A stretch of DNA of 64,000 bases, taken from NCBI RefSeq assembly GCF_030867095.1, contig NC_081831.1, positions 52,079,716-52,143,715 of the forward strand. The letters run 5' to 3'. Below are positions 31,497 to 43,170 of the stretch, piece after piece. The notes beneath the pieces were generated by a model that worked only from the letters and a program-made list of their open reading frames with translations, was not told where the DNA came from and did not search any database. The stretch's first letter is position 1; every line of letters begins with the position of its first letter. The position numbers and the translations under genes are program-made. Source of the stretch: Alligator mississippiensis (lineage: Eukaryota > Chordata > Crocodylia > Alligatoridae).

Positions 31497-34400
31497 TCTG
31501 TGGCCTGCTGGACTTCCTTCTATTTTCATAGACTTACTGTAGTTAATTCTCCTCAGTTGCTTATTTTCCTACTCCAGCCACACCTCCTATCCTTTGCCTT
31601 GCCAGAGCACTCCCTCTATACCCGCTTTATACATGGCCTTCAACTTGCCTCATTTCTCCTTAAAGAGCTCTAATAATGATGCTTACTTTCCTCACAAAAT
31701 GTTTTGTGTTCCACTAATGAATAGCACTTATAATAGAACTAGGTATCAAATGTTCACACAAAAAATACATTGAAGTCAGGGTCAAGGATCACTATACATT
31801 ATATAAAACATGACAGATATCTATCTTCTCTCTTTAAGAGTAATTTCCTTCAAACCCTCCAGCACAGCTCTTCTGAGACATTTAATAATTCAACCTATAA
31901 ACACAGTTTCAAATCTTTTTTTAAAGGTTGGATTTGCAGGAACATGAATATTTATTGAATAAACCCATAGTATAAAGAGCCACACTTGTATATTAAAAAA
32001 AATATCCAGCAAAATTCTTAAAACTTATTTTAGATGCCTTACCAAAACAGGGAAGCCAAAAACAGACAATATATGGTATCAGAAACTGGACACCAAAGAC
32101 CTCCAAATTGTGGCCATTAATAAAATAGCCATCATGTGTTAAGTTGACATCTGAATCAGTGCGGCTTGAAACAATAGTTAAATAAGTCAAACTGATACTA
32201 TTCTCAGTCAGAGTCTACAATATTATCCACAACACACAGAACAGAAATAAAAGCAAAAAGCCTACTAGCACCTGCTCCAGCTCTCATGCCCTATTCACAT
32301 AGGACTCTTTGTCACGTTATACCCATGCCATGACTAAACAAGCTCTGTTTCTGGGGCAGGTATAGTCAAAGGTCTCTGAACTCCACTGAATGGAGAAACT
32401 ACATTTTTAATGAGTAAATACCTAGTACTTTTAACTGAGGCTGGTGTGATAAGACATAATTAACTGATACATAATACATAATACATGACCATTCAAATCC
32501 TAAACCTCTTTGATCAAGACTTAGATAACTCACTTATTTGTTCACTATGCAAATGGCCAATCTTCTTTAAGCCACTAATTAAACAGTTCCCCTTTGTATC
32601 TAGCATATTCTTTGATGTGTATTTTACCAGTTGAACCCAAACACATGTCATGCTTATGCAGGGTATATCCTTTTCTTTGAAATGGATCAGACTTTTGATC
32701 CAAGTTTGAATATCAATCAGCCAGCTGACTGTTCACCTCTGGCTGTTCTTTATTGGCCAATGTTTGTAATTTATAGGTGCTCACTTGTTTCTAGAGAAAA
32801 ATGGCCTTCTAAAAAAAATAAGGGACCCAAATGTTTTATTTCTGCATGAATTTTTAAAAGGTATGCTTTGCTCAGAAATAGACTAGTCCACCAAGCCCAG
32901 TGGTTTCAAATAATGAGGAGACAGATGTGAAACTCAATTTTCTTTTTGTCTGTATGTCCTATTGTCCATTTGTCTGTGTTGCCTCACTGTTTACCCCACT
33001 ACCCAAACATGATAATTTTCCTATTTCATAGATAATTTACTTTGAACAAGCATTTTCTTCTGAACTAAAATTTCATCAGCTACAACATAAAATGTGATAT
33101 ATCTGACCAAGTTAAATAGATTTTGTTGGGAACTCTGCACAAGGGCTCATTTCAGGATTTTTCTGAAGTGATGCATGTGTGCCAAAATTATCAACCTCTA
33201 TATAATCAGCAGGGTCCCTATATTCAGAGAAAGGGCTTGAAATGGCAAAATATATAAGATTCTGCTATTTTATATTTAGTTTGTTGGAATGATAAGCAAT
33301 GCCATGAATGATAAGCCGGGCAACATTTTGTGTTTAAGGGCTGATCCTTTTAAAGTAAATGGCAATAGGATCAAGCCCATGATATTCATCTTGTGGACAT
33401 TCAAATATTTCAAATGGTCATTTCAGATGTCAAGGATCTTAAAATGACCTTTGTTAAAAGTGCAAATAAGTCTGCTGCTTTGATGTCTGTTAGTGCTTTT
33501 AGGTTGCCTTTCTAGTTCCACTCACTAATAATGAAACTGCATGCACTAAATACTTTGTTATAAATTAATATTTAAATATCAAAAATAAAAGTAAATTATA
33601 ATAATTCATGGTTGGCACCAAAGACCTTTCAGGATTATTCAAACTGCATTTTGCTTATACTTTTGTTTACCTAGATCTTCCTGCTTTATATCACTAACAC
33701 ATGCAATGCATTAGATTTTGACTTCTGTTTTTATTTCAGGATCTTTTTGCACATGAATATAATTTATCATGAAGAGTTATAATTGATGCATGTACAATGA
33801 CAGAAGTTTGTAGATTTTTTATTTATAGTTGGACTTACTTCAGTATTGACAGTTCAGTTTCTTAAAGCAATCCATATGTCCTCTTCCTACAGAAACATTG
33901 AAGTAACTATTGATTAGTCATGGAAATCAGTGCTCAGTTAGATATTACTAAAACTGTAGGAAACGTAGGAAAGAGGGAAAAAGTGGTACAGCAAGAAAAG
34001 AAGCAGATCTCAGAGACGCAATACAAAGTTGCCAGCCTGCCAGATCATCAGTTTAACTGAGAAGGAATTCTTCTTCTGTGGCCCACTCTACCTGTATATA
34101 TAAAGCCTGCTCCTGATGATGCCTGCAATGTGCTTAAGAGCAGGATATCATAAAGAATTCATTAACACTGTTCTTAAGTAAATTTGTTGCATAAGGTATC
34201 TAGGGGAGCATGGTACTTCCTTCAATTTAATAGATATTTTATGAAAAGATGCAAACAAAGAAAAACAAAAAAAAGAAGAGAACTTTTTGCTTAGCAACTT
34301 TGCTTGTCAGAAATGTTCCAACATACCTATTTTTCCTCTCAGTGCATTTCTAAACTGATGCACAGAGATTTGAATAAGGTTTGGTTTATAAGATACAGCT

Positions 34401-35401
34401 GTAAAGCAACGGCAGTTATGTATGTGTCATGCATTTCTTTGGTTTGCCATTTAAATTTTGATGTTATTCAGACATATGTGCTATATTTCTGCCTTCTTTA
34501 GTGGAGTAACTGGTCACAAAATATCCCATATCAGCCAATCCACTGTGTGATTTTTTTAAAAGCAATTCAACCTAATTCATAAACTTCCCCTGTAGAACTG
34601 GACATTCCTTCCCATTACTGTGTGGCTTTTTAAGCATTAAATATTTTAAGTAACTGAGAATTTAATATACTTAAATAAAGAGATAAATTTAAAAACAAAT
34701 GAAAAGACAAAATTAAAATAATTATCCAAACACTGAAAATTAAAAAAGCAGGAAAAAAAAACCCTAGAAACCCCTAGGAATTCAGCTAAATGTCATAGAT
34801 GACAACACATGAAAAGGGAGGTATGTAGAAATGGGGTCTCTTTCCTTTATACCTTATGAGAGGTATTGCATTTAAGCTAATCATTGGGTTAGCTATGCTA
34901 GGCTCACAGGGACATTGTTAATGAAAGGATTTTTCTAACTAGATTAAAACATTTTAAAAATAAATCTTATATCTCAAAACTACCTTAGCCAGATACCCTC
35001 AAGTGAGTTGAGAATTTAAAAAAATGTTCACTAGATATTTAATGCACTTACTAGATTTGAAATTTTAAAAAAATTACATGGGCAACAAATAGGTGAGGAA
35101 TTTGGTTTATATTAAAAAACAAGCCTCACCCTTAATCACGGGTGATTGCATCTGCTCTATAATACTCCCAGAGCTGAATTGTGTTTTTCTTATCTATTTC
35201 CAATGATTCCTCATCCTTTGCTAGATTTAAATGCCTGGCAAACATCATGGTAACTGGGCCCCAAAAAGTTCACCCAGAACCCTTTTGTTGCCCTCTCTCT
35301 CAGTCTGGCACATATGATTAGTGTGGCCCCACCCACCATGAGGTGAAGCCAGAGCAGGTTGCCCTGGGTCTCTTCTTGATATACATTTTTGGACCTTCCC
35401 A
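31497..35401. other. Unique AT-rich sequence
   Basis: No gene or RNA supported. Near 33337-33385, gggctgatccttttaaagtaa and ataggatcaagcccat form an imperfect inverted pair typical of the ancient 'cttcaatgg' palindromic repeats. Confidence 0.45.
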
Positions 35402-35465
35402 GGGTTGTTGGTTGTAGCCATGTTGGTCTAACGATATAGGCAGACAAGGACCATCCCAGGACTCA
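35402..35465 (+). repeat. Retroposon head fragment
   Basis: gttgtagccatgttggtcta followed by ggcagacaagg, matching the head of the family seen at 19038 and 28876. Truncated. Confidence 0.5.
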
Positions 35466-35499
35466 TGAAAAGAACATCTAGTTCAAGTCATGATTGGGG

Positions 35500-35995
35500 A
35501 GTTTTTGTGGGGGGGCATCTGGAATATGCACACATTCTGAGCAGTGGGTGCAGCCCTTCCCAGGGCTGCTGGTGCCTGCTCTGAGCCTACCCCTGCTGAG
35601 AAGAGCCACACAGCACCGGTTCCAGCCCACCCACCCCGTGCCACACAGATCTGGGGACACATGCCCCCCCTCCCTTCCTGGGGTGCAAGCACCAATGCGA
35701 ACCCCCCCCCCACCAGCTGCACCTCCATCCCATGCCCCTGCTCCACCTGTGCATCCCCTGCCCCCTCCCTCACCATGGAGGAATTGATCTGCCCCCCTAA
35801 TGCCCCTTCCCTGCCTCCTCACCTTCCGACTTACCAGCTGGAGACAGTTCTCTATGCTGCCAGCTCTGCTTCATGCTGTGCTGTGGCTGTGTGCAGCACA
35901 GGCATTTATTGGCCAAATTATCAGCCCCATATACAGCAAATTTTCTTTATATTGGTACCGATCCGATATCTGACCAATATATCAGTGCATTTTTT
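35500..35995. repeat. GC/C-rich block ending in a MITE-like terminus
   Basis: C-rich sequence (35500-35850) gives long open frames by composition only. It ends with ggtaccgatccgatatctga and ccaatatatcagtgc, which resembles 'gatatcggt' termini of hAT-like MITEs in vertebrates. The partner end was not found. Confidence 0.25.
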
Positions 35996-36194
35996 TATAT
36001 TATTATATATTTATATGTATATTTATTTATTTTTAAAAATAGTTTGCACAGCTTATAAGTACGTTCCAAAGTGCTGCTCAAAATTGTGTTTATGGAGTAC
36101 CTATGCTAAAACTTGCAGCCATTTGAGAAAAAGGTATCATGCATCAATTATGGATGAACTAAATGTTTGAGTACTATATTCAAATTGCTAGCAC

Positions 36195-36524
36195 CATATT
36201 TAATTTCAAGGTCATTGCTTTTAAATTTGCCCTTCCCATGTGCTCAGGAAAAGCAGGGTCTGACAATAAGGAGAGGAGAAAGGGGCTGCTCGGCAGGGGT
36301 ATAGGGGAAGTATGTAGGGAAGCAGAGAGCAAAGGGCTTACCTGATCCCTCAGATATTTTGTCCTGTTGTAGCAATGGGAAGGGGACAAATTTTAGCCTA
36401 AATTCCAATAATTAGATTCTATACCTGGGAAATTATAACAAATATATACATTTTATGTATGGAGAATCTAATTATAAGAGGGTCATTTTTTAAACACGAT
36501 TGTCTTCTATTCAAGTAAATATGG
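36195..36524. mobile_element. MITE with ccatattta termini and internal hairpin
   Basis: The left end ccatatttaatttcaaggtc and the reverse complement of the right end (ccatatttacttgaataga) pair, with TA on the right. Inside, attagattctatacctggg (36411 on) and the arm ending near 36475 (ggagaatctaattataag) form a stem also found at 52292-52401. It is therefore a second copy of that family. Confidence 0.5.
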
Positions 36525-36576
36525 TATGCCTTTCTTCATTTTCTGGTTAGCTCATGCAAGGTAGCTAAAATGCTTA

Positions 36577-36990
36577 CAGGTCAGTCACATCATATGCGCA
36601 TTTAACATATGCGAATTCAACTATATGCAGGGTGGGAGGGGGGCGGGACTTGAGTTTGCACACAGCGCTGCTGCTTACCTGGGGGCCCATTATGGCAGTG
36701 ATGGCCACTGCCTCCAAAACCTCCCACTGTTGTCATGGAGCTGTGCCCGGAGCTGTGTGGCCGGGCGGCAGCGGCAACGTGGTGGTGGCTGGGCAGCACG
36801 CAGCCATCCCCACCACTACCCCGCAGTGCACCACTGCCGCTGGCCGCACAGTTCTAAGCACAGCACTGTGTGCAAACTCAAGCCCCGCCCCCTCCCACCC
36901 CACGTATAGTCACCAATTTTTGCCTTACGCGATTTTCACCTTACGCACTGACTTCAGAACCTAGCCCCCACATAAGCTGCGACTCCACTG
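36577..36990. mobile_element. Tigger-like MITE with GC-rich foldback arms
   Basis: TA at 36575-36576 and 36991-36992 flanks ends cag-gtcagtcacatcatatg and (reverse complement) cagtggagtcgcagcttatg. Inside, arms near 36629-36672 and 36862-36902 are an almost perfect inverted repeat (gacttgagtttgcacacagc). A further GC-rich inverted pair lies between them. No transposase is present. Confidence 0.68.
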
Positions 36991-37312
36991 TATTTACAAA
37001 AATAAAAATGTGAGTTCAGCAGTCTTAATTAGAAAGGCATCAAGGAAGAAACAAAAAAAGACAGGTAAAATTCTGAACTAAGGAACTGAAATTGCATGCT
37101 TCAGTTTTCCAAGTCATCGTGGCTATCTCCAAGCTCCTGGTGATAGGACACCTGGCTGTCTTACTAACAATTCCAGGCAAATAAATGCTTGAATACATAC
37201 CTATTCAAAAGGAAGAATCTGTTTCAATCCAAAGTCCTGCTTTAAGGGCATAAGTATTTGTAGGGAATTGATATGGAGGAGACTGGATAGTAGCACAACA
37301 TCAGGCATCGGT
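36991..37312. other. Unique sequence
   Basis: No feature supported. Confidence 0.4.
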
Positions 37313-37640
37313 GGGCACGTCTACACGAGATATCACTGAGGAGTTGCCTAATTAGCTCTTCAGTCAAGTCTCTGCATCTACATGTGCAGCCCCACTAGGC
37401 TGTAGTAAACTAATAAACACTGCCATACACATACTATCCTGTGGTGGTGTACTTTAGTGTACAGCAGCACACATGATGCTGATGGGACTGGCTGGGGTAT
37501 GAGTGTGCTTAGGAGTGGGGGCTGCCTTCTAGGTAGCCCTGCAATGGAGTACCCTTGTACCCCAGCCAGACCCTCTGCAGCATGTTAAGCCAGGTAAGAG
37601 CAGCCCCAGTCTGGCAGGCTGCCCCCCTCCCCCCCCCCCC
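37313..37640. mobile_element. MITE-like element, right end missing
   Basis: Starts gtgggcacgtctacacgaga, like the 45812 element. It holds an inverted pair ctggctggggta (near 37489) and taccccagccag (near 37558) and ends near a C-rich run (37616-37641). The right terminal repeat was not found, so it is probably truncated. Confidence 0.35.
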
Positions 37641-37952
37641 CAGCATACAATAAACATTACAGTAAATAATAAGCACCCAGGAACAACACATTCTGGCAAG
37701 ATATGCACCAAAGTTTATTGCATCTCATTCATTTCATGTTGTACCCAGTGTTCATCTATACTGTTTCTTCTATTAGAGAGCCAATGGTTTATGGATGGTG
37801 ATGGAAAAGCTGACAAATATAAGGACAAAACCTGGTTGGAATCATTTTCCCATAGAGAATGCAGTAATACAAAAATTCATGTTTCAAAGCAGCATATATT
37901 GACTTTGATAAAATATCATTTCAGAGGAAAGAAATATCTATCTCAATATTTT
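37641..37952. other. Unique sequence
   Basis: No feature supported. Confidence 0.4.
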
Positions 37953-38039
37953 TCATAGATTCATAGATGTTAGGGTCGGAAGGGACCTCAATAGATCATC
38001 GAGTCCCACCCCCTGCATAAGCAGGAAAGAGTGCTGGGT

Positions 38040-40964
38040 CTAGATGACCCCAGCTAGATGCTCATCTAACCTCCTCTTGAAGACGCCCAGGACAGGGAAG
38101 AGCACCACCTCCCTTGGGAGCCCGTTCCAGACCTTGGCCACTCGAACTGTGAAGAAGTTCTTCCTAATGTCCAATCTAAATCTGCTCTCTGCTAGCTTGT
38201 GGCCATTGTTTCTTGTAACCTCCGGGGGCGCCTTGGTGAATAAATACCAATTCCCTTCTGTGCCCCCGTGATGAACTTAAAGGCAGCCACAAGGTCGCCT
38301 CTCAACCTTCTCTTGCGGAGGCTGAAAAGGTCCAGTTTCTCTAGTCTCTCCTCATAGGCCTTGGTCTGCAGGCCCTTGACCATACGAGTGGCCCTTCTCT
38401 GGACCCTCTCCAGGTTTTCCGCATCCTTCTTGAAGTGTGGCGCCCAAAATTGCATGCAGTACTCCAACTGCAGTCTGACCAGCTCCCTATAGAGGGGAAG
38501 TATCACCTCCCTGGACCTATTCGTCATGCATCTGCTGATGCACGATAAAGTGCCGTTGGCTTTTCTGATGGCTTCGTCACACTGCTGGCTCATGTTCATC
38601 TTGGAGTCCACTAGGACTCCAAGATCCCTTTCCACCTCTGTGCCACCCAGCATGTCATTCCCTAGGCTGTAGGTGTGCTGGACATTTTTCCTCCCTAGGT
38701 GCAGCACTTTGCATTTCTCCTTGTTGAACTACATCCTGTTGTTTTCTGCCCACTTGTCCAACCTATCCAGGTCTGCCTGCAGCTGTTCCCTGCCCTCCAG
38801 CGTGTCCACTTCTCCCCACAGCTTTGTGTCATCTGCAAACTTGGACAGAGTACATTTCACTCCCTCGTCCAAGTCACTGATGAAGACATTAAAGAGTATC
38901 GGTCCAAGGACCGAGCCCTGCGGGACCCCACTGCCCACACCCTTCCAGGTCGAGTCCGACCCATCCACCACGACTCTTTGGGTGCGACCCTCTAGCCAAT
39001 TCGCCACCCACCGGACTGTGTAGTCATCCACATCACAGCCTCTTAGCTTGTTCACCAGTATGGGGTGGGATACCGCAACGAAGGCCTTCCTGAAGTCTAA
39101 GTATACGACATCCACCCCTCCTCCTGTGTCCAGGCATTTCGTAACCTGGTCATAAAAGGAGACTAGATTGGTCAGGCATGATCTGCCTGCCACAAACCCG
39201 TGCTGGTTTCCCCTCAGCATAATTTGCCCTGCCGGGCTCTCACAAATGTGACCCTTGATAATTTTTTCAAAGACTTTACCAAGGATGGAGGTGAGACTGA
39301 CTGGCATATAGTTGCCCGGGTCCTCCTTCCTCCCCTTCTTGAAAATGGGGACCACGTTAGCCCTTTTCCAGTCCTCTGGGACTTGGCCCGTGCACCACGA
39401 GCGTTCGAATATTCCCGCCAGTGGCTCTGCAATGATGTCGGCCAGTGCTTTCAGCACCCTCGGATGGAGCTCATCCGGGCCTGCCGACTTAAAGGCATCC
39501 AGTTCTTCCAAGTGACTCTGCACCACCTCAGGATCTACGTATGGAAGTCTGGCGCCTTGCTGCTGCCTCTCTACAACCCCAGTGAGAGACTTGTCGTGTC
39601 CCTCACTTAGGAACACTGAGGCAAAGAACTCGTTGAGGAGTTCAGCCTTGTCCCCCCTGTCTGTCACCAATTGTTTCTGCCCATTTAGCAGGAGTCCTAT
39701 TCCTCCCTGGGCCTTCCTTTTACTCCCTATATATCTAAAAAACAATTTCTTGTTGTCTTTTACTTGGGTTGCCATCCTCAGCTCCATGGTAGCTTTGGCC
39801 CGCCTAACTGCCTCCCTACAAGCACGAGCAGAGGAGGTATATTCATCTTTAGTGATCTCACCCTGTTTCCACTTTTTATGTGCTCCCCTTTTGGCCCTTA
39901 GGCTGCCCTGGATTTCTCTGATCAGCCATGGAAGCCTCCTGGCGCCTTTCCCTCTTTTGCCTCGCTCGGGGATCGTCTTGCTTTGTGCCCGAAGGATCGT
40001 TTCCTTTAGGCACAGCCACCCTTCTTGGGCTCCCATCCCTTCAAAACTCCTACTCTGCAGTGCGTCCTTGACTAATCGCCTGAGCGCATTGAGATCAGCT
40101 TTCCTAAAGTCTAGCACTTTCACCCTACTAGTTACCTTACCCACTCGCCATCTTATGTTGAATTATATTATTAGGTGATCACTGTCTCCCAAATGGCTAC
40201 CGATCTGGAGGTCCCCTATCATGTCATCCCCTGTTGCCAATACCAGATCCAGTATGGCATTCCCCCTAGTGGGACCATGCACCTCCTGTGTCAGGTGGAG
40301 GTCCTGTACACAGGTTAGAAACCTGCGTGAGCGATGGGACCTTGCTGTCTGCGTCTCCCAGCAGAACTTCGGGTAGTTTAGGTCCCCCATGACTACCGCC
40401 TCTTTAGCTTTTATGGTCTCCGAGAGTTGCCTCAGGAGCCCCGCATCTATTTCTTCCCCTTGGTGTGGGGGTCTGTAACAGACCCCTACCACCAAATCCC
40501 TTTCTCCTTGCCCCCCATGTAGCCTAACCCACAACCCTTCTACTTCCTCAACCTCAGATTCTGTCTTGATGAGGGTTGATGTATATTGCTCACTGACATA
40601 AAGTGCAACCCCCCCCCCCTTTCTTCCCCGACCTGTCCTTTCTGTACAATCTATAGCCCTCAATATGTACCGCCCAGTCATGGGATGAATCCCACCAGGT
40701 CTCTGTTAGCCCCACTAAGTCATAGGTGTTTAGTGCAAGCAGGAGCGCTAGTTCATCCTGCTTGTTCACCATGCTCCTAGCATTAGTATATAGGCACTTG
40801 AGCCCTGCGACTGGTGCCTTTGCTGCCCCCCCGCTCCGAGTCCCAAGGGGCCCATTGTTTCTTACCTTCTCATTTCTTACCTGTTCTGTAGTGCTGGTCT
40901 CCCCATGGCTTTCAGGTTTCCAATGTTCTCCTTCTTCAGGCTGGGCTGTCCTTGTGGGTGCCAC
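38040..40964 (-). pseudogene. CR1 ORF2 (endonuclease + reverse transcriptase), few lesions
   Basis: The N-terminal apurinic-type endonuclease keeps its signature blocks: LKCLYTNARSM, LVGLTETWW, VVMGDLNYP and GDSDHL. The RT follows, with [33 protein letters not shown], motif [11 protein letters not shown], motif [16 protein letters not shown] and motif [10 protein letters not shown]. Next comes the C-terminal block WAPHFKKDAENLERVQRRA and RRLRGDLVAAFK. Breaks: a frameshift at a C10 run near 40609-40618, an in-frame TAA at 40163-40165, an in-frame TAG at 38729-38731 and a 1-nt indel near 38241-38250. The terminal stop is at 38040-38042. The central RT frame is open for 471 codons (40144-38729). 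Confidence 0.92.
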
Positions 40965-41020
40965 AGGGTTTGGTGGTCCACAGCTTCCCCTGCCCTCGTA
41001 CTCCCCTCCCCCTGACGAGC

Positions 41021-42084
41021 CTAGTTTAAAGCCCGCCGAAGGAGATCCGCCATCCTAGTAGAAAACACACGCTTACCTTTGGGGGACAGGTGAAGCCCAT
41101 CCCAGCTGAGCATGTCCCTCGTCGTGATGTGCGGGTCATTGTCCAGGAAGCCGAACCCTGCCTCGAGACACCACTGCCGAAGCCGCCAGTTGGTTTCTCG
41201 GATGCAGTTCTCCTGCCGTCTTCCTCGTCCGGTCACTGGTAGGATGGAAGAGAAAACCACCTGTGCACCGAACTCCTTCAGCATGCTGCCCAGAGCACTG
41301 TAGTCCGCCATCAGGTGATCGGGGGTTCTCCTGGCCGCATCATTAGTACCCACATGGACTAGGACCATGGGGTAGTAATCGGTGGGCTTGATCCTGGCCT
41401 GGATTACCTCCGTCACATCCCAAATCTTTGCTCCAGGGAGGCAGCATACCTCTCATGCTGAGGGGTCCTGGCGACAGATGGGTCCTTCCTTACCTCTCAG
41501 GATGGAGTCACCTATGACGAGCACTCGTCGCCTCATCCTCTGGGTCCTCGTGGATCTCTTGATCTGTTCGGAGTGTGAAGAACGTGGCATTTCTTCTTGC
41601 CCAAGGGTTTCCTCCTCCCCTTCCATCTCCTGCAGGGTCACCAGGGCCTCGTACCTGTTCACCAGTCGAACTGGAGAAGCTGGTACCGGTTCGCTGCGAG
41701 CTGCTCCGGTCCTGGCTGTGACCGTCTGCCACTCTGCTGCAGAGGGCACTCCCCGGGCTGCTTCTTCCTTGGGTGCCTGGGCCTGCAGGGAAAGAAAATA
41801 ACTGTCAATTTCATCCTCCACCTCCCTGATCCCCCTCAGCCTGCTAACCTCCTCCCGGAGCTCCCTCACCCGCGCCTCCAGAGCCCTAAGACGGGCACCT
41901 GCCGGACAGGTGTGGGGGCCCCCAATCTCTGCCCCCCCAGCCCTGCTGGGGATCCCCCACAGGCCAGGAGGTAGGGGGACATCAGCTCCCCCATGGGCTC
42001 GGTCTGGGTGGAGGCCTCAGACCAGCCCCGAGTAGCCTTGTCCCCCTGGGCAGAGGCCCTAGCAGCACTCCTTGTTGACACCAT
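41021..42084 (-). pseudogene. CR1 ORF1 with SGNH/GDSL-esterase domain, two lesions
   Basis: It starts MVSTRSAARASAQGDKATRG at 42084. A coiled-coil-like stretch follows (LEARVRELREEVSRLRGI). The C-terminal half is an SGNH hydrolase: block I VLVIGDSILRG, block III VLVHVGTNDA and block V WDGLHLSPKGK. These carry the expected Ser, Asn and Asp/His residues. The esterase is a known feature of CR1-clade ORF1 proteins, which bind RNA and aid retrotransposition. Two breaks are seen. One is a frame change, most simply a 1-nt slip in the C7 run at 41932-41938. The other is an in-frame TGA at 41453-41455 that looks like a CpG-type CGA-to-TGA change between blocks I and III. The frame otherwise stays open to 41021. 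Confidence 0.88.
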
Positions 42085-42402
42085 TCTATAAGCTGCTGTT
42101 TGTAGACCTGTGTGGTGGCTATGCCCTACCCCTACAGGAGTCCCACTCCTGGCCCTCCCGGCCCACCCGCCAGTGCAAACGCCTGCGCAAACGCCGGCGT
42201 GCTCTTACAGAGGGCTCTTACTGTTTGTGCGCTCTGTTCGCGCAGCGCGGCTCGGGAGCACGGCTCCCTACCGGCTCAGCTATATGGGACCCGGGGGGCT
42301 TCCCCTCCAGATCCGGCTCAGCTGCGCCGGGTCCCTCCGCCCCACTTACCTTCGGGGGATCAGCTGCTGCTGCCCCTGCTGCCGATTCCTCTGCTGCTTT
42401 AG
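42085..42402 (-). promoter_or_regulatory. CpG-rich CR1 5' UTR / internal promoter region
   Basis: This stretch is GC-rich and holds many CpG dinucleotides (for example gcgcaaacgccggcg and cgcgcagcgcgg), in contrast to the surrounding AT-rich DNA. It precedes ORF1 on the - strand. LINE 5' UTRs act as internal RNA polymerase II promoters; activity here is inferred, not shown. A consensus splice-donor-like ggtaagt lies near its start. Confidence 0.55.
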
Positions 42403-42780
42403 AATGAGATTTATTTTTTTCTTTAGAAATTAACTTTGCTTTTTATTTTTACAATTTGTATTTTTATTGCTTTATAATGATTTTTAATATAATTTTCTTT
42501 CAAGGAAAATTTTAAAATGTTGTAGATCTCTTGCTAATTGAAACAGAGAACTGAAATCTTCCATGATTCATAATTTCTATGCTCTCCACAGCTCTAGCCA
42601 AAAACTTAATGAGGAGTCAAGGCAGTCATTTTAATTATGGTTAGATAACAAAAAATGATTTTTTCCCCCCAGAATTGGGTATATCTATGGTTCTTTGACT
42701 CACTATTAACTCTTAACATCTGAAAATGTAGCCTGCCATTTGTAAAAGCTTATGTCTCTCTGAAACAGTTAATCGCTAAA
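42403..42780. other. Unique AT-rich sequence
   Basis: No feature supported. Confidence 0.4.
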
Positions 42781-42786
42781 GCTGTT

Positions 42787-43170
42787 TACAGATATTACAT
42801 TTTTCTATGTTTAATCCAGACTACACCATCTTGATATACACGTGGTCATTTTTACATGTGCTCTGGGGGTGTGTGCTTTAACTACAGTGGCTCTGACAGC
42901 CACTCTAATTAAAGCACCCGCATTGTTTTGTGTATCAATGTGCCCGTGCTTCAAAATGCTGTTTAGGGCACTTTAACTAAAGATTATTCAACGCACTTTA
43001 GTTAAAGCACCCCCACTGCAATTTTGAAGCACAGGGACATTGATACACTAGACTCGGAGGCTGGCTGGTGCACACTAATTGGCATGTGCCAGCACGCTCG
43101 ATTTATTGAGTCTACTCCAACATGCTGTAATTATAGCATGTCAGAGCAGCTTCCCCACACACGTGCAGGC
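42787..43170. mobile_element. Palindrome-array MITE, copy 2
   Basis: It shares with 31150-31496 the nested arms tgtatcaatgtgcc(c)gtgcttcaaaatgctg / gcaattttgaagcacagg, enclosing a ctttaactaaag...ctttagttaaag stem (about 42971-43007). A second palindrome, acatgctgtaattatagcatgt, lies near 43121-43142. The right end (cacacgtgcaggcattg) resembles the 16779 terminus. Confidence 0.55.

Larger units (their letters stand above)
37953..42402 (-). mobile_element. Near full-length CR1 LINE, - strand, 4.45 kb
   Basis: It has all parts in order on the - strand: CpG-rich 5' region (42402-42085), ORF1, a short spacer, ORF2 with endonuclease and RT, a short 3' UTR and the CR1 tail (units atagattc at 37953-37970). 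Compared with the other CR1s here it is the youngest, with about six visible coding lesions. CR1 copies are usually 5' truncated, so a copy with ORF1 and 5' UTR is uncommon. No target duplication was evident, which is usual for CR1. Confidence 0.92.

Noticed and set aside
35544..36170. 208-codon open frame
   Set aside because: Runs from C-rich low-complexity sequence into a MITE-like terminus and AT-rich DNA; no protein-like pattern throughout.
39582..40178. 198-codon open frame on the + strand
   Set aside because: Antisense shadow of CR1 ORF2.
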